Below are positions 9,021 to 17,232 of a DNA stretch of 41,692 bases, in pieces. Position 1 is the first letter of the stretch; every line of letters begins with the position of its first letter. The notes under the pieces are model-generated. The model was not told where the DNA came from. It did not search any database and saw only the letters and a list, made by a program, of their open reading frames with translations. The position numbers were made by a program, and so were the translations under genes. This DNA comes from Solirubrobacterales bacterium (GTDB lineage Bacteria; Actinomycetota; Thermoleophilia; Solirubrobacterales; Solirubrobacteraceae), in the NCBI GenBank assembly GCA_025964175.1, contig JAOPZL010000184.1:1-41692 (forward strand), in the 5' to 3' direction.

Positions 9021-9247
9021 GTCGGCGGGACCCTAACGCCGGGTGAGCATCAGCCGAATACGAATATGGGGATCGCGCTATCGGCGTTCGCTTATGGGTT
9101 TCAAGCCGACGCGCTCGCGCTCGCATCGTCCCCAGCAAGGCGCCCGCTGCTCGCGGATTGAACCTGCGATCTGCGGCTCCGCAACGCGCCGTCCTTCGTT
9201 CTGCGCGAACGCGCCGACGACGATCGAGCAGCGATTCAGCGCGGCGG

Positions 9248-10030
9248 TCAGCGACCCCGCCAGACCGGGTCGCGCCTCTGCGCGAAGGCGAGCGCGCCCT
9301 CGCGGGCGTCCTCGGAGGCCAGGACCGGATCGGCGATCTCGGCCTGGCGATCCCACGCCTCCTGGGCCGGCCAGTCCAGCGAGCGCTCGACGATCGCCTT
9401 GGACGCGCGCAGGGCCAGCGGGGCGTTGACGCTGATCTGCGCGGCGAGCTCCAGCGCGCCATCGAGCGCCTCGCCGGGCTCGGTCAGCCGGTTGACGACC
9501 CCGAACCCGTGCAGCCGCTGCGCATCCATCGGGTCTCCGGTGAGCGCGAGCTCCATGGCGACGTGGTAGGGCATGCGCCGCGGCAGGCGCAGCAGGCCGC
9601 CGCCCGCGGCGACGAGCGAGCGCTTGACCTCGGGCAGCCCGAAGCGGGCGTCGCGCCCGGCGACGATCAGGTCGCACGCCAGGGCGATCTCGAACCCACC
9701 GGCCACGGCGAACCCGTCGACGGCGGCGATCAGCGGCTTGCGGGCGGCGCGGCGGACGATCCCGCCGAAGCCGCGATCGCCGACCCACGGCTGGCGGCCG
9801 GTGGCCGCGAACCCCTTCAGGTCCATGCCGGCGCAGAACCCGCGCCCGTTGCCGCACAGGATGCCGACGGCCAGCTCGTCGTCGGCGTCGAGCCGGTCGA
9901 GTGCGGCGGCGATCCCCTCGGCGACCGCGAGGTCCACGGCGTTGCGCTGGTCGGGGCGGTTGAGCGTGATCACCAGCGTCGTCCCGTGCCGGGCGGTGAG
10001 GACGCTGTCGGTGTCGGTGGTGGACGCCAT
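9248..10030 (-). CDS. Enoyl-CoA hydratase/isomerase (crotonase) family
   Basis: ITLNRPDQRNAVDLAVAEGIA, GRGFCAGMDLKGF, AAVDGFAVAGGFEIALACDLIVAGRDARFGLPEV. Confidence 0.92.
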   Translation of the reverse strand: MASTTDTDSVLTARHGTTLVITLNRPDQRNAVDLAVAEGIAAALDRLDADDELAVGILCGNGRGFCAGMDLKGFAATGRQPWVGDRGFGGIVRRAARKPLIAAVDGFAVAGGFEIALACDLIVAGRDARFGLPEVKRSLVAAGGGLLRLPRRMPYHVAMELALTGDPMDAQRLHGFGVVNRLTEPGEALDGALELAAQISVNAPLALRASKAIVERSLDWPAQEAWDRQAEIADPVLASEDAREGALAFAQRRDPVWRGR

Positions 10031-10032
10031 CG

Positions 10033-10665
10033 CTATCGCCGCGTCCCGGCGCCCAGCAGGTAGATGTCGCAGAAGACGTCGGCGACCTCGGCCGCGCTGT
10101 AGTCGCCGTCCGGGCGGTACCACTGGTAGGCGTAGTTGATCATCCCCAGGAACGCCAGCACCGAGAGCATCGGCTTGCGCGGCGTGAAGCTGCCGTCGGC
10201 CATTCCGCGCTCGAGCGTGCGCTCGATGACCGACTCGAAGTCGCGGCGCGCCTGGCGCACCCGCTCGGCCCGCTCGCTGTCCTTGTCGACGACCGAGCGC
10301 CACTCGTGCAGGAAGACGGTGACCTGGTCGTTGTACTCGGCGATCACGCCCATCAGCACGTGGGCCAGCCCGCGCAGGGTGGCGTCGGGGCTCGCCCCGC
10401 GCGACTCGACCTCGTGGGCGGCGGCCAGCAGCGGCTCGATGAAGCGCTCGTGGATGAGGTAGAGCAGCTCCTCCTTGCTGCCGATGTAGTGGTACAGCCC
10501 GCCGCGCTTGAGCGCGGTGGCCTCGCACAGGTCGTCCAGCGACGTCGCGTGGTAGCCGTGGCGGGCGAACAGGCCCGCGGCGATGTCGACGATCTCGTAG
10601 CGGCGCGTGTCGAATCGCGAGGGCGGTGGAACCGGCGGGGCCGGCTCGAGGTGCGAGGAGGTCAT
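10033..10665 (-). CDS. TetR family transcriptional regulator
   Basis: RRYEIVDIAAGLFARHGYHATSLDDLCEATALKRGGLYHYIGSKEELLYLIHERF; ATGA overlap with the upstream gene. Confidence 0.93.
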   Translation of the reverse strand: MTSSHLEPAPPVPPPSRFDTRRYEIVDIAAGLFARHGYHATSLDDLCEATALKRGGLYHYIGSKEELLYLIHERFIEPLLAAAHEVESRGASPDATLRGLAHVLMGVIAEYNDQVTVFLHEWRSVVDKDSERAERVRQARRDFESVIERTLERGMADGSFTPRKPMLSVLAFLGMINYAYQWYRPDGDYSAAEVADVFCDIYLLGAGTRR

Positions 10666-11714
10666 GGGGTGTCGCCGATCGCCACGAGGGCCTTGATCGT
10701 CGTGCCGGGCCCGCCGGCAAGCCGTTGGATCAGCTCGACCGCCTCGCCGAGCGGCACGACATCGGTCACGATGGCCGAGGGATCGAGCCGGCCGGCGTCC
10801 ACGAGGGCGAGGATCCGCGGACAGTCGTGACGATATCCCAGGCTCCCGACGAGCGATCGCTCGAACAGCGTCAGGCGCCGCCCGTCGATCTCGCTGGCCC
10901 GGCTCGGCAGCCCGGCCAGCACGATCCGCCCGCCGCGCGCCGCGCACTCGATCGCCTGCGGCACCACGGCCGCGGCGCCGGTGGACTCGACCACCACGTC
11001 GGCTCCGCCGCCTCCGACGGCCGCGCGCACGCGCCGGTGGACGTCCTCGCCGCCTTCGACGACGGTGAGGCCGAGCCGTTGCGCGGCGGCGAGGCGGAGG
11101 GGGTCGAGCTCGACGACGACCGGCGCGGCGCCGAGCGCCTGGGCGACCAGCGCGGTGGCCGCGCCGATCGGCCCGAAGCCGAGTACCGCGATGGTGTCGC
11201 CGGTGCGCAGGCCGCCGCGCTCCAGCGCGTGCAGCCCGACGGCGAACGGCTCGGTCAGCGCGGCCTGGCGGTCGGTCACGGAGTCGGGCACCGCGACCAG
11301 GCAGGCGCCGGGCACGGCGACGTGACGGGCGAACCCGCCGTCGCTGTGCAGGCCGATCGACCCGCCGTAGCGGCAGCGGTGGTAGTCGCCGCGCACGCAC
11401 GCCGCGCAGGTGCCGCAGCGCAGGCAGGCGTCGACGGTGACGCGCATGCCCGGTGTGATCGTGCCATCGGGGGAGCTCCCCTCCACCAGCGTCCCGACGA
11501 GCTCGTGGCCGAGCGTGATCGGCGGCTGCTGCCCGCTGAGCGGGTGCGGGGACATCCGGATCATCCCGGGCCCGTGGCGGTACTCCGCCAGGTCGGTGCC
11601 GCACAGGCCGCACAGCTCGACCTCGATCAGCGCGTCGAGCAGCGGCGTGAGCTGCGGGGCCTGGACGTCGTCGAGCCGCACGTCCTCGCGGCCATGCCAG
11701 CGCAGGGCGAGCAT
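10662..11714 (-). CDS. Zinc-dependent MDR alcohol dehydrogenase
   Basis: CGLCGTDLAEYRHGP, GHELVGTLVEG, CLRCGTCAACVRGDYHRC, VLGFGPIGAATALVAQALGA. Confidence 0.9.
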   Translation of the reverse strand: MLALRWHGREDVRLDDVQAPQLTPLLDALIEVELCGLCGTDLAEYRHGPGMIRMSPHPLSGQQPPITLGHELVGTLVEGSSPDGTITPGMRVTVDACLRCGTCAACVRGDYHRCRYGGSIGLHSDGGFARHVAVPGACLVAVPDSVTDRQAALTEPFAVGLHALERGGLRTGDTIAVLGFGPIGAATALVAQALGAAPVVVELDPLRLAAAQRLGLTVVEGGEDVHRRVRAAVGGGGADVVVESTGAAAVVPQAIECAARGGRIVLAGLPSRASEIDGRRLTLFERSLVGSLGYRHDCPRILALVDAGRLDPSAIVTDVVPLGEAVELIQRLAGGPGTTIKALVAIGDTP

Positions 11715-12871
11715 CAGCAGCCCAGGTGCCGGGCGATGACGATCCGCTGGATCTCGCTCGTGCCCTCGCCGATCTCCAGCACCTTCGCGTCGCAGTAGAA
11801 GCGCGACACGGGGTACTCGTACATGGTGCCGTAGCCGCCGTGGATCTGGACGGCCTCGGAGGCGGAGCGCACCGCCAGCTCGGAGGCCAGCAGCTTGGCC
11901 ATCGCCGCCTCCTTGTCGAACGGGCGCCCCGCGTCGCGCAGCCGCGCAGCGTGGTAGACGAGCAGCTGCGCGGCCTCCAGCTCGGTGGCCATGTCGGCGA
12001 GCTTGAACTGGATGGCCTGGAACTTCGACAGCGGCCGGCCGAACTGCTGGCGCTGCTTGGCGTAGTCGAGGGCGAGCTCGAGCACGGCGGCGGTCAGCGA
12101 GATGGCAAGGGTGGCCACGGTGATGCGCCCGACGGCCAGCGCGGCGAGGAACTGCGACAGCCCGCGCGCGGAGTCGCCGATGACGTGCTCGTCGGTGAGG
12201 CGCACGTCCTCGAAGGTCAGCTCGCGGCTGTCGAGCGCGTGCCAGCCGATCCCCCGCAGCTTGGGGCCGGTGGTGTAGCCGGGCGTATCGCGCTCGACGA
12301 GGAAGGCGCCGAAGCCCTCGGTCTCGCCGTCGACCGTGCGCGCGAGCACCACGGGGCCGAGGCTGATGTCGGTGCCGGCGTTGGAGATGAAGGTCTTGGA
12401 GCCGTTCAGCAGCCAGCTGCCGTCGTCCTGGCGCACCGCGGTGGTGCGGATTCCGGCGGCGTCGGAGCCGGCCCCGGGCTCGGTCAGGGCGAAGGAGCCC
12501 AGGCGCTCACCGCTGACCAGCGGGCGCAGCCAGCGCTCGCGCTGCGCGGGGCTGCCGAACAGCAGGATCGGCAGCGACCCGATGCTCAGGTGCGCCTGCC
12601 ACGCCGCGGCGATCGACTGGTCGGCCTTGCCGATCTCCATCAGCCCCGCGACGGTGCCGACGGTCGACAGCCCGGCGCCGCCCTCCTCCTCGGGCACGAG
12701 CAGGCCCATCAGCCCCAGCTCGCCCATGCGCGGGAAGAGCTCGGTCGGGCAGCGCTCCTCCAGCCACCACTGGGCGGCGTGCGGGGCGATCTCGGCCGCG
12801 GCGAAGTCACGGCAGAGGTCGCGGACCGCAGCCTCCTCGTGGCTGAGGTCGGTGGCGATGGCGGTGGTCAT
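11714..12871 (-). CDS. Acyl-CoA dehydrogenase
   Basis: FALTEPGAGSDAAGIRTTAVRQDD, LNGSKTFISNAGT, QIHGGYGTMYEYPVSRFYCDAKVLEIGEGTSEIQRIVIARHLG. ATG at 12871 preceded by AGGAG chosen over the longer ORF start. Confidence 0.94.
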   Translation of the reverse strand: MTTAIATDLSHEEAAVRDLCRDFAAAEIAPHAAQWWLEERCPTELFPRMGELGLMGLLVPEEEGGAGLSTVGTVAGLMEIGKADQSIAAAWQAHLSIGSLPILLFGSPAQRERWLRPLVSGERLGSFALTEPGAGSDAAGIRTTAVRQDDGSWLLNGSKTFISNAGTDISLGPVVLARTVDGETEGFGAFLVERDTPGYTTGPKLRGIGWHALDSRELTFEDVRLTDEHVIGDSARGLSQFLAALAVGRITVATLAISLTAAVLELALDYAKQRQQFGRPLSKFQAIQFKLADMATELEAAQLLVYHAARLRDAGRPFDKEAAMAKLLASELAVRSASEAVQIHGGYGTMYEYPVSRFYCDAKVLEIGEGTSEIQRIVIARHLGC

Positions 12872-12911
12872 GACGGGGCACTCCTGGGCGGTGGGACGGT
12901 GGAGGGGGCCA

Positions 12912-13682
12912 TCAGGCGAACAGGCCCCCATCGACGAAGAGGGTGGATCCGGTGACGTAGGCCGCGGCATCGGAGACGAGGAAGGCGGCGACGTCGGCGA
13001 TGTCCTGCGGCTGGCCGAAGCGCCCGAGCGGAACCTGGGCCAGCGTCTGGCGCACGAAGTCGGGGTCGTCGAGCAGCGGGCGGCTGAGGTCGGTGTCGAT
13101 CCAGCCCGGCCCCAGGCAGTTGACGCGCACCCCGCGCGGCCCCCATTCGCGCGCCGCCGTGCGCGACAGCGCGGCGACAGCGGCCTTGGCGCCCCCGTAG
13201 TAGGACATGCCGTCCAGGCCGCGCTCGGCGGCGATCGAGATGATGTTCAGCACCGCCGCGCCGGTCTGGGGCGCCGCCGCGAACAGGTGGGGGGCGGCCT
13301 CGCGCATCATGCGGAAGACCGACGTGTAGTTGAGGTCGGTGCCGCGCGCGAAGGTCGCGTCGTCGAGCGCCTCCAGGGGCCGCACGCGGTGCGCGCCCCC
13401 GGCGTTGTTGACGAGGATGCTCAGCCCGCCGAGCTCGGCCGTCGCGTAGGCGACGAGCTCGCCGGGCACGGCCGGATCGGTGAGGTCCCCGGGGGCGACG
13501 ACGGCGCGGCCCCCGACGGCCTCGATCGCCGCGCGGACGGCCTCGAGCTCGTCGTGGCTGCGCGCGGCCAGGCAGACGGCGGCGCCGTCGCCGGCGAGGC
13601 GCTCGGCGATCGTGCGGCCGATCCCGCGGCCGGCGCCGGTGACCAGCGCCGCATGGCCGGCCAGGGGGCGGGGGACGCTCAC
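12912..13682 (-). CDS. Short-chain dehydrogenase/reductase
   Basis: AALVTGAGRGIGRTIAERLAG, ILVNNAGGAHRV, SYYGGAKAAVAALSRTAAREWGPRGVRVNCLGPGWIDTDL, VTGSTLFVDGG; GTG start overlaps the upstream TGA. Confidence 0.92.
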   Translation of the reverse strand: MSVPRPLAGHAALVTGAGRGIGRTIAERLAGDGAAVCLAARSHDELEAVRAAIEAVGGRAVVAPGDLTDPAVPGELVAYATAELGGLSILVNNAGGAHRVRPLEALDDATFARGTDLNYTSVFRMMREAAPHLFAAAPQTGAAVLNIISIAAERGLDGMSYYGGAKAAVAALSRTAAREWGPRGVRVNCLGPGWIDTDLSRPLLDDPDFVRQTLAQVPLGRFGQPQDIADVAAFLVSDAAAYVTGSTLFVDGGLFA

Positions 13683-15028
13683 GATCCGGCCACCCCGCGC
13701 AGCAGCGGGTCGAGCACATCGGCCGCGGTCAGCGTCTCCAGGCGGGCGATGCGGTCGAGCAGGTCGTCGACATCGGCCTCGGACAGGCCCCGTTCGGATC
13801 CCAGGCTCTCGGCGGTCTGGCGGGACCGGTCGAAGCCCCACGACAGGTAGCCCTGGGGCCCGTCGGCGATCTCGCTGCGCAGGCGGCGCCCGTCCGTCGT
13901 CTCCACGGTCAGCGCCGCGGTCATCGGCGGGCGGTCGGGGTCGGCCTGCACGTGGATGCGCTCCACGAGGGCGTGGACGCCCGGATCGTCGAAGGCGGTC
14001 AGGTCGGCGTAGTCGACGCCGCCGCGCAGCAGCCCGCCGGCGACGCAGAAGCGCGTGCTCATCTGGGTCTCGCCGATCGTCGTGAAGGGGCCCTGGTGGC
14101 TCATGCCGGGATAGCCGGCCTCGTAGGCGTTCATGACGATCTCGGCGCGGACGACGTCGTCGGCGGCCAGGTCGTGCTCCGCCACGAGACGGGCGGCGAG
14201 GGTGACCGGGGCCTGGTTGAAGGCGCAGACCGGGTAGAGCTTGAAGGTGACCTCGCGCATGGCCCAGGTGCGGCCGAGGTCGAGGCCGATCTCGCCGGCG
14301 CCGTCGGTGGTGCCCCAGAACGCGGCCAGGTAGCCGGCGGGCCCCTCGATGCCGGTCGGGGCGCTGGGCGCGCCGGCCGCGGCGATGCCCGCGGCGACGA
14401 TGCCGTTGTGGGCGGCCACCCCGTTCTGGAACTGCCACTCGGGCGTCCCCTGGGCGAAGGACTCCAGCGTGCCGCCCCCGAACGCCGAGGCGAACGACAG
14501 CGCCGCGGCGATCCCGGCGCCCCCCAGCCCCAGCAGCCGGCCGGCCACCGTCGCGGCGGCGAACGGCCCGTACACCGAGCTGGCGCGGAAGCCGCGGGCC
14601 GAGGACCGGGCGGTGCCGGGTCCGGCGAGCGCCGCGGCGACCTCGTAGCCGGCGACGATCGCCGTCAGCAGCTCGCGGCCGCCGGCGCCGGTCTGCTCGC
14701 CGATGGCCAGGGCCGTGGGATGGACGACGGTCCCCAGGTGGGAGGTCCCGTAGGTGTCCTCCTGGACGCGAGAGTGCAGCACCGTGGCGTTGACGAGGGC
14801 GGCGTGGGCGGTGGCGACGCGGCGTCCGGAGGTCAGCAGCCGCGCCGGCCCGTCGGAGACCGCGACCGCCTGCTCCGCGTATCCGCCCAGCGGGCTGACC
14901 CGTCCGGCCGCGCCGATCAGCAGCCCGTGGGCCAGGCAGGCCCGGGCCTTGTCCAGCACGTCGGGCGGCAGGTCCTCGTATCGCAGCTCAGCGGCGAAGT
15001 CGCCCAGTCGCGTGGCGACCGTGGTCAT
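13679..15028 (-). CDS. MmgE/PrpD family protein
   Basis: ARACLAHGLLIGAAGR, HSRVQEDTYGTSHLGTVVHPTALAIGEQTG, VTFKLYPVCAFNQAPVTLAARL. Confidence 0.88.
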   Translation of the reverse strand: MTTVATRLGDFAAELRYEDLPPDVLDKARACLAHGLLIGAAGRVSPLGGYAEQAVAVSDGPARLLTSGRRVATAHAALVNATVLHSRVQEDTYGTSHLGTVVHPTALAIGEQTGAGGRELLTAIVAGYEVAAALAGPGTARSSARGFRASSVYGPFAAATVAGRLLGLGGAGIAAALSFASAFGGGTLESFAQGTPEWQFQNGVAAHNGIVAAGIAAAGAPSAPTGIEGPAGYLAAFWGTTDGAGEIGLDLGRTWAMREVTFKLYPVCAFNQAPVTLAARLVAEHDLAADDVVRAEIVMNAYEAGYPGMSHQGPFTTIGETQMSTRFCVAGGLLRGGVDYADLTAFDDPGVHALVERIHVQADPDRPPMTAALTVETTDGRRLRSEIADGPQGYLSWGFDRSRQTAESLGSERGLSEADVDDLLDRIARLETLTAADVLDPLLRGVAGS

Positions 15029-15086
15029 CAGCGCTCATCTCCTCGTGGTCCGCGGGAACCGGTTCCGCGACTCCTTTGACACAGGG

Positions 15087-15119
15087 AGTTGTATCGCAGA
15101 CCGATCAGTCGGTACAACT
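15087..15119. promoter_or_regulatory. Near-symmetric divergent promoter with internal TetR-type operator
   Basis: AGTTGTA-N19-TACAACT perfect 7-bp arms; TTGTAT-N18-TACAAC (+) and TTGTAC-N18-TACAAC (-); ACCGA-TCAG-TCGGT at 15100-15113. Confidence 0.6.
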
Positions 15120-15125
15120 AGGGAC

Positions 15126-16175
15126 ATGGGAGCAGACAGCAGCGAGGGGCCGGCCGTCGCGGACGCCGGGGCACCGTCCCGCCCCGGCGTCGTCGATCCG
15201 CCCGGCGCGCCCGTCCACGCCCGGCCCGGCGACCTCGAGCGGCTGCTCGGGCGCTACGGCACGATGGCCCGCATCCGGGCCTTCGAGGAGGCGGTCGGCC
15301 GGCGCTTCCGCGACGGCGACATCCACGGCTTCGTCCACACCTCCATCGGCCAGGAGGCGGCGGCGACGGGCGCCTGCGCGGCGCTGCGCGACGGCGACTA
15401 CCTGACCACCACCCACCGCGGCCACGGCCACTGCCTGGCCAAGGGGGCCGACGCGACGGCGATGATGGCCGAGCTCTTCGGCCGCGAGACGGGGACGTGC
15501 CGGGGCCGCGGCGGGTCGATGCACCTGGCCCAGGCCGATCTCGGGATCCTCGGCGCCAACGGCATCGTCGGCGCGGGCATCCCGATCGCCGTCGGCGCCG
15601 CGCTGGCCGCCCGCTCGGCCGGCGCGGGCGCGGTGGCCGTCGCCTTCTTCGGCGAGGGCGCCGTCCACAGCGGGGCCTTCCACGAGGGCATCGGCCTCTC
15701 CGTCGCCTGGCAGGTGCCGGTGATCTTCGCCTGCGAGAACAACCACTACGCCGAGTTCACGCCGAGCGAGGGGTCGTGGAACGGCCCGTCGCTGGTCGAC
15801 CGCGCGGCCTCCTACGGCATGACGGCGATCAGCGTCGACGGCAACGACGTGTTCGCCGTCGAGGACGCGATGAGCGAGCTCGTCGCGGCGGCGCGCGCCG
15901 GCGAGGGCCCCGCGTTCGTGGAGCTGCGCACCTACCGCATGGGCGGCCACTACGAGGGCGACGCGACGCCCTATCGCGCCGACGACGAGGTCGAGCGCTG
16001 GCGGTCGGCCGACCCGCTGGCCCGGGCCCGCGCGGCGCTGGAGCCGCTCGGTGCGCTCGACCGCGCCGACGCGCTCGACGCCGCCGCGGCCGCGGAGATC
16101 GAGGCGGCCGTCGACGAGGCGCTCGCCGCGCCCTATCCCGATCCCGCCAGCGTCCTGGAGAATATCCGTGCCTGA
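15126..16175 (+). CDS. TPP-dependent dehydrogenase E1 component, alpha subunit (acetoin/pyruvate dehydrogenase type)
   Basis: TTHRGHGHCLAKGADATAMMAELFGRETGTCRGRGGSMHLAQ, FFGEGAVHSGAFHEGIGLSVAWQVPVIFACENNHYAEFTP. Confidence 0.92.
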   Translation: MGADSSEGPAVADAGAPSRPGVVDPPGAPVHARPGDLERLLGRYGTMARIRAFEEAVGRRFRDGDIHGFVHTSIGQEAAATGACAALRDGDYLTTTHRGHGHCLAKGADATAMMAELFGRETGTCRGRGGSMHLAQADLGILGANGIVGAGIPIAVGAALAARSAGAGAVAVAFFGEGAVHSGAFHEGIGLSVAWQVPVIFACENNHYAEFTPSEGSWNGPSLVDRAASYGMTAISVDGNDVFAVEDAMSELVAAARAGEGPAFVELRTYRMGGHYEGDATPYRADDEVERWRSADPLARARAALEPLGALDRADALDAAAAAEIEAAVDEALAAPYPDPASVLENIRA

Positions 16176-17163
16176 TCCGTCCACCGCCGAGGCGGCGCCG
16201 CCGCGGTACATCGAGGCGCTCAACCGGGCCCTGACCGACGCGATGGAGGCCGATGGCGCGGTCACGCTGATGGGCGTCGACATCGGCGCCGGCGGCGGGG
16301 CCTACGGCGTCACGCGCGGGCTGTACGAGCGCTTCGGCGCCGGCCGCGTGCTCGACACCCCGATCGCCGAGGCCGGGGTCCTCGGCGCCGCGGTCGGCGC
16401 GGCGATGGCGGGCCTGCGCCCGGTCGCCGAGATCATGTACGTCGACTTCATCACGGTCTGCCTGGATCCGATCGTCAACCAGGCGGCCAAGCTGCGCTAC
16501 ATGACGGGCGGCGGCGTGCGCGTCCCGATCGTCTTCCGCACCCAGAGCGGCGCGGGGCGCAGCGGCGGGGCCCAGCACTCCCAGAGCCTGGAGGGGCTGC
16601 TGGCCCACATCCCCGGCCTGGACGTCTACTGCCCCGCCGACGGTCGCGACGCCTACGACCTGACGCGGGCTGCGATCGACGCCGACCACCCGGTCTGCCT
16701 CATCGAGAACCGCCGCCTGTACGGCAAGCGCCACCCCGGCTGGGAGCGTGATCCGCTGCCGCCCGGGAAGGCGCGGGTGGTCCGCGACGGCGACGACGTC
16801 ACCGTCGTCACGTGGGGCCGGATGGTCCACGAGACGCTCGACGCCGTCGCCGCGATGGAGGGCGGCGCGTCGGTCGAGGTGATCGATCTGCGCACGCTCG
16901 TCCCGCTCGACGTGGAGACGGTGCGCGCCAGCGTCGCCCGGACCGGGCGCTGCCTCGTCGTGCACGAGGCGGTGGAGCAGTTCGGGCCCGGCGGCGAGAT
17001 CGTCGCGCAGATCGCCGAGCACGCGCTGTTCGATCTCGACGGGCCGGTGCGCCGTTACGGCGCCCTGGCCTCGCCGGTGCCGTACAGCCCCGGGTTGGAG
17101 GCGGCGATGTTGCCGGGCTCCGACGGCATCGCGGCGGCCATCACGGCCGTCTTGGAGCACTGA
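16168..17163 (+). CDS. TPP-dependent dehydrogenase E1 component, beta subunit
   Basis: GTG start overlaps the alpha gene; EALNRALTDAMEADGAVTLMGVDIG, RVLDTPIAEAGVLGAAVGAAMAGLRPVAEIMYVDF, QSGAGRSGGAQHSQSLEG. Confidence 0.93.
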   Translation: MPDPSTAEAAPPRYIEALNRALTDAMEADGAVTLMGVDIGAGGGAYGVTRGLYERFGAGRVLDTPIAEAGVLGAAVGAAMAGLRPVAEIMYVDFITVCLDPIVNQAAKLRYMTGGGVRVPIVFRTQSGAGRSGGAQHSQSLEGLLAHIPGLDVYCPADGRDAYDLTRAAIDADHPVCLIENRRLYGKRHPGWERDPLPPGKARVVRDGDDVTVVTWGRMVHETLDAVAAMEGGASVEVIDLRTLVPLDVETVRASVARTGRCLVVHEAVEQFGPGGEIVAQIAEHALFDLDGPVRRYGALASPVPYSPGLEAAMLPGSDGIAAAITAVLEH

Positions 17164-17175
17164 TCGTGCTCCGTT

Positions 17176-17205
17176 TTGACTTGTACCGACCGATTGGTCT
17201 ACTGT
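17176..17205 (+). promoter_or_regulatory. hyuA promoter with TetR-type operator between -35 and -10
   Basis: TTGACT (17176-17181), TACTGT (17200-17205), ACCGACCGATTGGT (17185-17198) in the 18-nt spacer. Confidence 0.55.
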
Positions 17206-17232
17206 CGCAGGCAGTTCCGAGGAGGAGAGAAG

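Noticed and set aside
9149-9174. tRNA T-arm-like fragment (minus strand GCAGGTTCAATCC inside TCGC..GCGA stem)
   Set aside because: No acceptor, D or anticodon arm nearby; a short intergenic hairpin is the simpler reading.
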